Part shown: in pieces, positions 1-6,632 of the stretch | Position numbering within the stretch: the first letter of the stretch is position 1 | Layout of the letters: every line of letters begins with the position of its first letter | Assembly (NCBI GenBank): GCA_030691665.1 | Contig: JAUYDU010000296.1 | Coordinates: 1-15,170, forward strand | DNA length: 15,170 nucleotides | DNA from: Chloroflexota bacterium | Lineage (GTDB): Bacteria > Chloroflexota > Dehalococcoidia > SM23-28-2 | Reading direction: 5' to 3' | Position numbers and translations under genes: made by a program | The notes under the pieces: model-generated | Told to the model about the DNA's origin: nothing | Seen by the model: only the letters and a program-made list of their open reading frames with translations | Databases searched by the model: none

Positions 1-478
1 TCAGCGCCCACACCTCCCCACGGCCGGTCCTCACCCTCACCACCCGCTGGTCCAGCCTGCGCAGGAACCGCACCAGGCCCTCGGAGGGGCGTTCATAGGG
101 CGGTGCTTTCCGGCGCAGCGCCGCCATGATGTCCTCGAAACGGGCGATGCCACCAGACTCCGTCAGCGCGTCCACCAGGGGCTGGCTGGCCCAGCGGGCC
201 GGCTCTCCCATGCGCCACAGCCTGGCGACGGCGTCCCGCTCAATGAGCCGCACCCGCTCTCCTGTGATGCCCAGGCGCTTGCCAGCCTGGCGCAGAGAAA
301 GGGGCTCTCCGCTCTGGAGGCCGTAGCGGAGCAGCAGCACGTTGCGCTGCCTATCGGGCAGGGCCGACAGGAGCGACGTAAGACTGTCCTGGGATGGCGA
401 AGGTAGCAAGACCCTTCCTTCAATCTCTGGGCATGTCCATACAAGGAGTGCTCCCGCGCACCGCGTACGGTTGTGCAC
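1..478 (-). CDS. Sigma-70 region 4-like DNA-binding protein (partial, runs off left edge)
   Basis: I read this frame by reverse-complementing the left end; it stays open from a GTG at 478 to the window edge (about 159 codons). Around residues 38-90 it matches sigma-70 region 4: LPDRQRNVLLLRYG, then LSLRQAGKRLGITGERVRLI and ERDAVARLW, the pattern of the -35-binding helix-turn-helix of RpoD. A second helical, winged-helix-like stretch follows (PLVDALTESGG to VRFLRRLDQRVVRV). No region 2 precedes it, because the upstream DNA codes for another protein in a different frame, so it is not a normal sigma factor. The GTG overlaps the TAG stop of the preceding gene by one base (TAGTG), with GGGAG upstream, which suggests translational coupling. 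Role inferred: transcription regulator or accessory DNA-binding protein. The start is uncertain because the frame is also open upstream. Confidence 0.6.
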   Translation of the reverse strand, partial: MHNRTRCAGALLVWTCPEIEGRVLLPSPSQDSLTSLLSALPDRQRNVLLLRYGLQSGEPLSLRQAGKRLGITGERVRLIERDAVARLWRMGEPARWASQPLVDALTESGGIARFEDIMAALRRKAPPYERPSEGLVRFLRRLDQRVVRVRTGRGEVWAL

Positions 479-1176
479 TATACTCCCAGTGGCGCGGGTA
501 CCCCCTGCTGGGCTTCCTTGAGTACCCGGGTGGCGCGAGATGGATTGAAAACGCCGCAGCTGCAGAACTTGGCCATGTACTGACTGGCGCGCTCCGGCGT
601 GACACGGCCTTCCTTCACCATCAGAATCATCTTCTGAGCGTAGCTGGCCGAGACCATCCCGTGCCCGCACATGGTGGTGAGTTCCAGGACCCGCCCATCC
701 GGCAGTCTATCGGTCCGCCCTCGGAACCCCAGCGAGTACTCGACGCTGTGAGGTTGAAAGCCTGCCTTACGGCATGCGCAGCGCGTGTCCTCCACCAGGG
801 CGCTGGCGTTTACCGAGAGGCCCAGGTCCATCTTCTTGACCGCCGCCACAAACTCCTCGAATGCCTCCCTGTTGTCGAAGACCGCGGCTGCGTGCCCTGG
901 GGCTTCTATCTCCTGCATGAGCACCCGAGGGCTGATGGCATGCCTGCGGGAGGTAAAGTAGGCGATAAATGGGTTCAGCCTGCTGGTGGGCCTATAGAGA
1001 CCCCCCTGGGAACCCCCGCCCAGGTTGACGGGCCGGTACTCCAGGGCTACCTTCAGGAACTCACGTGCCTTGGCCTCGGAGCCTTCGTCGTTCACCCCCT
1101 TTGTGGCCATTACAAAGACGATGTAGTCGTCTGCGGCACTCTCCGGGCTGCCATAGCGGTGGAGCGTGTTGGTCAT
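478..1176 (-). CDS. Cys-rich conserved hypothetical protein, possible metal/Fe-S binding
   Basis: This is a 232-residue protein I do not recognise as a named family. It has no signal peptide or membrane segment, so it is probably cytosolic. Its notable feature is three spaced Cys/His motifs: C133-A-C135, C170-G-H-G and C205-S-C-G, the last followed by VFNPSRA. The segment between the last two (MVSASYAQKMILMVKEG, then RVTPERASQYMAKF) looks helical. Such Cys pairs could bind iron-sulfur or zinc, which fits the ferredoxin gene just upstream. The start is an ATG with AGGAGG six bases upstream, lying inside the end of the ferredoxin gene as a 4-nt ATGA overlap, so the two are almost certainly co-translated. 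Its own stop overlaps the GTG of the sigma-region-4 gene. Function unknown. Confidence 0.8.
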   Translation of the reverse strand: MTNTLHRYGSPESAADDYIVFVMATKGVNDEGSEAKAREFLKVALEYRPVNLGGGSQGGLYRPTSRLNPFIAYFTSRRHAISPRVLMQEIEAPGHAAAVFDNREAFEEFVAAVKKMDLGLSVNASALVEDTRCACRKAGFQPHSVEYSLGFRGRTDRLPDGRVLELTTMCGHGMVSASYAQKMILMVKEGRVTPERASQYMAKFCSCGVFNPSRATRVLKEAQQGVPAPLGV

Positions 1177-2015
1177 GGGTGTCCTCCTGTGCGAGACGTG
1201 GCCGTCGGTTCAGCGGCTGGGTTACTTCTGCGACCCAGGCCCAAGTTGACCTTCCCGCGATGGAACTTGTATCCTTGCCCAGCCAGCACGTCCTTCAGTG
1301 GGTCTTCTCCGTGGGCGTCGCAGCGGGCGGAGACGCCTACAGCGACCGTCGTGTCCACCCTGCAAGAAACGTCCTCAACCACCCTTAGCACATCGGGCAC
1401 TCGCTCCAGTTCCACCCTGAACTCGACAATGCAGGACATTATCTTCTCGTTCAGGATCTCGGGGCGGAGCTGACCCGCCGAAACGTCCGACATAAGGTAA
1501 GTAACCGGGTTTTCGGTTTCGAAGGTAACGCCGGCGCGAGCCAACTCCTTGGTGGCTACAGCAACGTCGTGAAGACGGACGCCAACGCCCGGCCTCCCGA
1601 ACTCCACCACAAAGCCAGCTAGCCCTTCCCCTACGCGGTTGGTAAGCTCGTTGGTCTTAACCTCAGCAGTGCCTCGTCCTCCCATGCCGGTGGAGCTGTG
1701 GCGCTCCAGTGGATCGCTGAACTCCCTTCGCAAAGTGCGTGGCCAGCGGAGTTCGTCTGGCGTGATGGCAGCTGTTGGGCAGACGTCTGGGTCCGGCTCA
1801 AAACGGAGACGCGCCAGTTTGAGGAGGCGGCGGAGCACTCGGATGAGCGAGCCTGGAAGGTGTTCGGTGCTCAGGCCGCGGTAGCAGGTGAAACACTCGA
1901 CGCACTCATCGACCACCACGGTGGCGCGTCCGTCGGCGCCGACGTGGATGGCCCCCATGGGACAAACTGGCACACAGTTGGCACATCCCACGCACTTTCC
2001 TTTGTCAATGTGCAC
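1173..2015 (-). CDS. Ferredoxin-like 2[4Fe-4S] protein with extra C-terminal domain
   Basis: A 280-residue protein. Residues 1-85 are a two-cluster bacterial ferredoxin: C8-x2-C11-x2-C14-x3-C18-P, then C38-x2-C41-x2-C44 and, only after 34 residues, C79-P-TAAI. The second cluster motif is thus split by a basic helical insert (LIRVLRRLLKLARLRF). Residues 115-260 form a separate alpha/beta-looking domain (EVKTNELTNRVGEG, VVEFGRPGVGVRLHD, SCIVEFRVELERV) that I cannot name. Its repeated beta-alpha-beta pattern resembles small regulatory folds, but this is weak. Role inferred: electron transfer or redox sensing in the cytosol. Translation starts at GTG, with AGGAGGT five bases upstream. The stop overlaps the next gene's ATG (ATGA), so it forms an operon with the Cys-rich protein. 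A 129-base gap separates it from E1 upstream. Confidence 0.85.
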   Translation of the reverse strand: MHIDKGKCVGCANCVPVCPMGAIHVGADGRATVVVDECVECFTCYRGLSTEHLPGSLIRVLRRLLKLARLRFEPDPDVCPTAAITPDELRWPRTLRREFSDPLERHSSTGMGGRGTAEVKTNELTNRVGEGLAGFVVEFGRPGVGVRLHDVAVATKELARAGVTFETENPVTYLMSDVSAGQLRPEILNEKIMSCIVEFRVELERVPDVLRVVEDVSCRVDTTVAVGVSARCDAHGEDPLKDVLAGQGYKFHRGKVNLGLGRRSNPAAEPTATSRTGGHP

Positions 2016-2144
2016 TCGTCACCTCCTGGTCAGGGCTCACCTCGGTCCCCTTTCTCGCCACACATGACGTTGGCTGAGAGCACGGACAACTGGTGAGCGT
2101 CCTGATAAACGGGCGAAGCATTCTCCAGACAAACTGTTGCTCAA

Positions 2145-3278
2145 TCAAGTTGGGAGCCTGCTGTACTCTTTGATAATGCCTGGTTTTGGGTCCAGCCCCA
2201 ACCCCGGCCTATTCAATGGCGCTGTCCAGCCCTCACGAGGTCTCGGCATGTCCTGAAACACTGCCTCATATGTTTGCCAATTGTGCCAGTGGAACTCCAA
2301 CAGCCATCCGTTGGGCATTCCCGCCTGAAGGTGGATGTTGTGGGGTCCCGATCCGTTGCCGTTGGCGATGGGGACGTTGAATGCTCCGGCCATGTTGGCC
2401 ACAGCGATGGATTCGGTGTAGCCGATTGAGGCCACGTTGGGCTGAACGATATCCACCGCGTCGTGCAGCAGCATCTCTCGGTAGGCCGCTCGAAACCCAC
2501 TGGGGTTTGCCGCAAGAGGGATGCTGGTCTGCTTGCGAAGTGCCGCCAGCGTCCGGGGATCGTTGGCGTGGACGGGCTCCTCGAAGAAGGTGATGTGGAG
2601 AGGTTCACAGAGCTTGCACAGTCGGACGGCGTCCTGGAGGGACATGTAGCAGCTAGCGTCCATCATCAACCAGACGTCTGGGCCCACCGCCTCCCTCACC
2701 GCTGCCATCCGGGCCGCATCCTCGTCCGGGTCTGGGACCTCCCACCGTCCAACAACTGTCTTGAGCCTGGTGTGGCCTTGCCCCACCAGATACTTCGCTT
2801 CTTCGACCAGCTCCTCCCTGCTATATGCTGGGTACATGGAGGCGCTGGTGTTGGGGCCGGCCAGGCCGAAGGAGACGTACGCTGGCACTCGGTCGCGCGC
2901 GCCGCCAATCAGTTGCCATACGGGGTGGCCAAGCGCCTTGCCCCTGATGTCCCACAGCGCCAGGTCTATGGCCCCAGCGACCGAGGCCCACATGCCTGCT
3001 GGATGTCGTCCGGCCTGGCGTACCATCTGGTTCCAGATTCGCTCCACCAGAAGGGCGTCCTGTCCAGCCAGGAACTGAGAGGCGTAGCAGTTGATAAACT
3101 CCACCGTCATGGGCCAGGGAGAGCCTCCCCCTCCTCCAAGCACGCTGTAGCCAACGATGCCACTGTCCGTCTCCACCTCCACCACCGTCATGCTGCCCGT
3201 AGAAGGGTCTTTGCGGAACGGGGGAGGCGTGATGGGGACCTCTTCCAGACGGTGTGCTTCTACACGACAGACCTTCAT
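2145..3278 (-). CDS. Enolase-superfamily (mandelate racemase/MLE-like) protein, paralog E1
   Basis: A 377-residue protein of full family length: an N-terminal capping domain (about 1-125, ending in IDLALWDIRGKALGHPVW) and a modified TIM barrel (about 130-350). Members abstract the proton alpha to a carboxylate using a Mg site. Visible site residues are D207 (MMDAS), the EEP motif at 233-235 and K173 (RLKTVVG). The position of the second Lys of KxK is Val175. The usual third metal ligand Glu is Asn258 (PLAANPS; Asn occurs there in glucarate dehydratase). The Asp of the His-Asp dyad is Asn281 and the His is Asn306 (PIANGNGSGP). It has a Gly-rich loop at 48-52 and an insertion at 141-151. The start is ATG with AAGGAGGG just upstream. 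It is a close paralog of E2 and E4. Dehydratase, racemase or cycloisomerase cannot be told apart here. Confidence 0.92.
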   Translation of the reverse strand: MKVCRVEAHRLEEVPITPPPFRKDPSTGSMTVVEVETDSGIVGYSVLGGGGGSPWPMTVEFINCYASQFLAGQDALLVERIWNQMVRQAGRHPAGMWASVAGAIDLALWDIRGKALGHPVWQLIGGARDRVPAYVSFGLAGPNTSASMYPAYSREELVEEAKYLVGQGHTRLKTVVGRWEVPDPDEDAARMAAVREAVGPDVWLMMDASCYMSLQDAVRLCKLCEPLHITFFEEPVHANDPRTLAALRKQTSIPLAANPSGFRAAYREMLLHDAVDIVQPNVASIGYTESIAVANMAGAFNVPIANGNGSGPHNIHLQAGMPNGWLLEFHWHNWQTYEAVFQDMPRPREGWTAPLNRPGLGLDPKPGIIKEYSRLPT

Positions 3279-3287
3279 CTTCCCTCC

Positions 3288-3353
3288 TTAACATGTCACA
3301 TCGCCACGGGCCACGCCCCACCTCGCGGTGTCCACGAGCCGATCCCGCCACAT
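3288..3353 (-). CDS. Possible 21-codon leader peptide upstream of E1
   Basis: A short frame begins at ATG 3353 with GGGAGGG about five bases upstream and ends in TAA at 3288, inside the TTAAGGAGGG that forms the E1 ribosome-binding site. The peptide would be MWRDRLVDTARWGVARGDVTC. Placement of its stop on the next gene's Shine-Dalgarno is the arrangement expected for translational coupling or a small leader. It has no recognisable domain and no run of one regulatory amino acid, although it has two Trp and four Arg. It could be a chance frame in GC-rich DNA. Confidence 0.25.
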   Translation of the reverse strand: MWRDRLVDTARWGVARGDVTC

Positions 3354-3409
3354 CGCACCCTCCCTTCTCGGTTGCTGGCCCGCAGCCTGTGTAGCCATTG
3401 CCAAAGCCG

Positions 3410-4513
3410 CTAGGTAGCCTCCTGGCGGTGCTCCCTGATGATGCCCTCCTTGGGCTCGAGCCCCACGCCGGATGCTTCAGGGGCTTCGACCCAGCCGTTA
3501 AGCGGCTTTGGCACCGATTTGAAGACCCCCTCGTAGACCATCCAGTTGATGTAGTGGAGTTCCAGCACGCCGCCGTTGGCAACACCCGCATACAGGTGCA
3601 GGTTGGTTGGGCCGGAACCGTTGCCGTGCGCTATGGGGATGTTGAAAGCCTGGGCCATGGCTGCAATCTTGAGGCCTGCCGTGTAGCCGCCGTCGTTGGC
3701 AACATTGGGCTGCAGGTAGTCCACTGCGTCGTTCATCAGCAGTTGGACGTAGGACCACTGGTGGGTCTGGCCGGAGGCGAGAGGCACGCTGGTCCGTTTG
3801 CGCAAGTCGGCCATTACCTTGGCGTCGTCGTTGTACACAGGCTCCTCAAAGAAGGTTACGTTGTAGGGCTCACTGAGCTTGCACAGGCGCAGCGCTTCCG
3901 GGCCGGACATATGGCAGAACGAGTCCATCATTATCTGAGCGCGGTCTCCAAGGGCTTCCCGGAGGGCCTTGACCCGTGACGCGTCCTCGTCGGGCCCCTG
4001 GGTGTGCGTGAACCGTCCGACGTTCACCTTGAACCGTTCATACCCCTGGCTGGCGAAGTACTTCGCCTCCGCGACGAGCTCCTCCAAGGGGTAGATGGGT
4101 GGGAGCCCAAATGTTGCGTACGCAGGTATCTTGGAGCGAGCGCCGCCGAGGAGCTTCCACACCGGCTGATTGAAGCACTTGCCCCTGATGTCCCACAACG
4201 CGATGTCGATGGCACTGAGAGCGCCGACCCAGACGGAGCTGTAAGCCCTGGGCATGAAGCGCAGGGTCAACTCGTTCCAGATACGCTCTATCAGGAGCGG
4301 GTCCTGCCCAATCAGGGCGGGCGCCATCTGCTTGTTGATGAACCCTACGGTCGTGGGTGTCGCTAGTACTCCGCCCGGCGCATACCCCAACAATCCATCC
4401 TCTGTCTCGATCTCCAGCACCATCATGTTGCCCTTTGAAGGCTCCTTGCGGTACGGGGGAGGAGTAGTGGGCACGTTTGCCAGATAGCTGGCCTCTACAC
4501 GACTGATCTTCAT
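3410..4513 (-). CDS. Enolase-superfamily (mandelate racemase/MLE-like) protein, paralog E2
   Basis: A 367-residue protein from ATG 4513. The frame is open 17 codons further upstream, but AGGAGG lies five bases before this ATG, and MKISRVEASYLANVPTTPPP aligns with the N-termini of E1 and E4, so I chose it. Capping domain about 1-115 (IDIALWDIRGKCFNQPVW), barrel about 125-340. Site residues: K162 (RFKVNVG) with Asn164 in place of the second Lys, D197 (MMDSF), EEP at 223-225, Gln249 in the third metal-ligand position (ASGQT), Asn270 in place of the dyad Asp (LQPN), and His296 kept (PIAHGNGSGP). It is the only complete paralog here with that His. It sits 74 bases downstream of the permease gene and 131 bases upstream of E1, probably in the same transcript. 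Substrate unknown; an acid-sugar-like carboxylate is the family expectation. Confidence 0.92.
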   Translation of the reverse strand: MKISRVEASYLANVPTTPPPYRKEPSKGNMMVLEIETEDGLLGYAPGGVLATPTTVGFINKQMAPALIGQDPLLIERIWNELTLRFMPRAYSSVWVGALSAIDIALWDIRGKCFNQPVWKLLGGARSKIPAYATFGLPPIYPLEELVAEAKYFASQGYERFKVNVGRFTHTQGPDEDASRVKALREALGDRAQIMMDSFCHMSGPEALRLCKLSEPYNVTFFEEPVYNDDAKVMADLRKRTSVPLASGQTHQWSYVQLLMNDAVDYLQPNVANDGGYTAGLKIAAMAQAFNIPIAHGNGSGPTNLHLYAGVANGGVLELHYINWMVYEGVFKSVPKPLNGWVEAPEASGVGLEPKEGIIREHRQEAT

Positions 4514-4587
4514 GCTTTCCTCCTGACGTACATCGTTGGTTGGCGCTATCACGCTGAACGACATTCCACTCTGTAAGGTCGGGAGTG

Positions 4588-5502
4588 CTACCGCCCCCGC
4601 AGCCTCGGGTCCAATCTATCTCTAAGCCAGTCGCCGAACAGGTTGAGTGCGAGCACTACCAGTGTTATTGCGATGCCCGGGACCACGGATATCCACCAGG
4701 CGGTGGCTACGTAGCGTCTGCCGTCGGCTACCATCGCGCCCCAGGTTGGCGTGTCAGGCGGTACGCCCGCGCCAAGGAAACTCAACGTCGCCTCCGTGAG
4801 AATAAGCTGGCCCGCATTCAGCGACAGGACGACCAGGAACGTGTTGAGTACCATGGGCAGAATGTGGACCACCATAATGCGAAAGTGAGAACAACCTATC
4901 GCCGTCGCGGCGATTACGTGATCCCGGTGCCGCACGGAAAGGACGTCAGCTCGCATAATGCGGGCGTAGCTGGCCCACACGATGACGACCAAAGCCACGA
5001 TGATGGTGAGGAGGCCAGGTCCAAGCGCTACCGCCATGACCAGTGCGAAGAGGATGGTTGGGAAGGACATCGTGGCGTCCACTGCCCTCATCACGAGGGC
5101 GTCGACTTTTCCACCGAGGTAGCCAGCCAGGATCCCCAGCGTAAGGCCTATACCTCCTCCCAGCATGAGGGCTCCGGCGGCCACAAGCGCCGTAATACGG
5201 GCCCCGTAGAACATGCGGGACAGGATGTCTCTGCCCAGGCTATCTGTCCCCAGGACGTGTCTGAAGCTACCACTCTCCACCCAGAATGGTGGCATACGGC
5301 GGTCAGGCAGCGACTGTGCCTCAGGATCGTGTGGGACCACCCAAGGAGCGAATATTGCCAAGAAGACCACAGCGCCCATGATGAGCATGGGCACCCAAGG
5401 GAGGTTGCGCAGGGTATGGCGGCTGACAGGTCTCTCGTGACCAGTTACCATCGATCCTTTCCGTGCAACCAGGAACCACCTTTTTCTCGTGATCATCGGC
5501 AT
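4588..5502 (-). CDS. ABC transporter permease, DppC/OppC type
   Basis: A 304-residue inner-membrane permease of the peptide/nickel/opine uptake class. It shows the N-terminal membrane helix ending in the family hallmark (LAIFAPWVVPHDP), the conserved HVLGTDSLGRDILSRMFYGAR segment at about 83-103, several further membrane helices, and the EAA-like coupling loop (VRHRDHVIAATAIGCS followed by HFRIMVVHILP) that contacts the ATPase. It ends in the typical GDWLRDRLDPRLRGR tail, so the C-terminus is complete. It would pair with the DppB-type permease 45 bases upstream. The start is uncertain: ATG 5502 gives the longest product but its GGGTGGG is directly adjacent. ATG 5451 has AAAGGA upstream and gives 287 residues, with a more usual short N-terminus. 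No ATPase gene is present in the window. Confidence 0.93.
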   Translation of the reverse strand: MPMITRKRWFLVARKGSMVTGHERPVSRHTLRNLPWVPMLIMGAVVFLAIFAPWVVPHDPEAQSLPDRRMPPFWVESGSFRHVLGTDSLGRDILSRMFYGARITALVAAGALMLGGGIGLTLGILAGYLGGKVDALVMRAVDATMSFPTILFALVMAVALGPGLLTIIVALVVIVWASYARIMRADVLSVRHRDHVIAATAIGCSHFRIMVVHILPMVLNTFLVVLSLNAGQLILTEATLSFLGAGVPPDTPTWGAMVADGRRYVATAWWISVVPGIAITLVVLALNLFGDWLRDRLDPRLRGR

Positions 5503-5547
5503 CCCACCCGTGAAAGCGCCATTCGCCCTTTCATATCATCCAGTTGT

Positions 5548-6465
5548 CTAGGTATATCTGATGCGTGGGTCTATGTAGGCGTAGAGGACGTCGACCCCAA
5601 GGTTAATGACCAGAACGAATATCGCTGCGATCATCACAACGCCCTGAAGCAGGGGGTAGTCGCGGTTGATGACCGCCTCGTAGGTGAGCCGGCCTACACC
5701 CGGCCAGGCGAACACCGTCTCAGTAACCAGGGCACCAGCGATCGCATGGGCCAGCAGGACGCCCGCCAGGGTGAACACAGGGATGACTGCATTCCTCATC
5801 GTGTGGCGTAAGAGCACTGTGCTATTCTTGAGGCCCTTGCTGCGGGCCGTCCTCACATAATCGCTTCCCATGACTTCCAGCATACTGGACCTTAGAAGCC
5901 GCATGAGGCCGGCGGCGTAGCCTGTACCAATGGTGGCTGCCGGAAGGACGTAGTGCGAGGGTCCTCCCATGCCAGATGGCGGCAAGAGATCCCAGGTCAC
6001 GGCGAACAGATAGATGAGAACGATACCCAGCCAGAAGTGAGGTATGGCCATCCCCAATACAGCGCCCAAAGTGGCCAGCCTATCTGGTAGCCGCCCCCGG
6101 AAGAACGCGGCCAGCACGCCCAGAGGTATGGCCAGCGCGAACGCGATCGCCATCGATACAGGTGCAAGCCTGAGGGTGTTGGGGAATCGTTCCATGAATA
6201 TCTGCGTCACGGGCCGGTTGTACCGCACTGATCTGCCCAGGTCACCCCTGAGCGCCGCCACATAGAACATGTACAGTTGCTGATGGATCGGCTTGTCCAA
6301 CCCCAGCGCCTCCGTGGCGTGTTGGAACTCCTCGGGAGTAGCATCGTCAGGAAGCATCAGGTCCAGCGGGTTGCCGATCAGGCGGCCGAAGAAGAAAATG
6401 AAAAGAGTCACCGCGAAGAGTGTGACCACTCCTTGGAGCGCCCGTCGCATGATATACCGTTGCAT
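5548..6465 (-). CDS. ABC transporter permease, DppB/OppB type
   Basis: A 305-residue integral membrane protein, the usual length for DppB-type permeases. The N-terminus MQRYIMRRALQGVVTLFAV with a first membrane helix (LFIFFFGRLIGNP) is typical, followed by the periplasmic segment LGLDKPIHQQLYMFYVAALR and GDLGRSVRYNRPV. Later come membrane helices around 100-130, 135-160 and 230-300, and the EAA coupling motif YVRTARSKGLKNSTVLLRH with RNAVIP. The end (YAYIDPRIRYT) is complete. The start ATG has GGAAGGA five bases upstream. It lies between the binding-protein gene, separated by a 167-base gap with a strong hairpin, and the DppC-type gene. Together they form the membrane channel of a family-5 importer for peptides, oligosaccharides, opines or similar solutes; the substrate cannot be read from the permease. 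Confidence 0.94.
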   Translation of the reverse strand: MQRYIMRRALQGVVTLFAVTLFIFFFGRLIGNPLDLMLPDDATPEEFQHATEALGLDKPIHQQLYMFYVAALRGDLGRSVRYNRPVTQIFMERFPNTLRLAPVSMAIAFALAIPLGVLAAFFRGRLPDRLATLGAVLGMAIPHFWLGIVLIYLFAVTWDLLPPSGMGGPSHYVLPAATIGTGYAAGLMRLLRSSMLEVMGSDYVRTARSKGLKNSTVLLRHTMRNAVIPVFTLAGVLLAHAIAGALVTETVFAWPGVGRLTYEAVINRDYPLLQGVVMIAAIFVLVINLGVDVLYAYIDPRIRYT

Positions 6466-6572
6466 GGCGTCCTTCCCACTAGCCGCCGTCGGTGACTTCT
6501 GTCATGTGGTGTAGCTCTAGGTCTCGTGGGCTACTTCGAGCAGGTCCGAGGGCGATCCGCATAGCGAGGACA

Positions 6573-6624
6573 GCCTCTGCTGGGCTGGCGGACCGACGTG
6601 CCCTCCTGCCAGCCCAGCAGAGGC
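6573..6624. terminator. Perfect 17-bp inverted repeat (intergenic hairpin)
   Basis: The arms 6573-6589 (gcctctgctgggctggc) and 6608-6624 (gccagcccagcagaggc) are exact inverted copies with an 18-base loop. It begins nine bases after the binding-protein stop. No T-run follows on either strand, so it is not a classical intrinsic terminator. In importer operons a hairpin after the binding-protein gene commonly protects the upstream mRNA or partly stops transcription, giving more binding protein than permease. That role is inferred. Confidence 0.75.
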
Positions 6625-6632
6625 CGCGGTCT

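Noticed and set aside
163..444. Minus-strand 93-codon frame near the left edge
   Set aside because: The alternative frame of the same strand encodes an unmistakable sigma region 4 motif, so this one is a shadow.
394..1473. Plus-strand open frame of 359 codons
   Set aside because: Antisense to the Cys-rich protein and ferredoxin genes, which have good ribosome-binding sites and motifs; no domain in this frame.
2105..2115. TAAACGGGCGA, also present at 9840-9850
   Set aside because: An 11-base match is expected by chance in a window of this size, and the two places share no further sequence.
4585..5811. Plus-strand open frame of 408 codons
   Set aside because: It lies antisense to two clear permease genes, is very rich in His, Arg and Gln, and has no recognisable domain; a product of GC-rich third positions.
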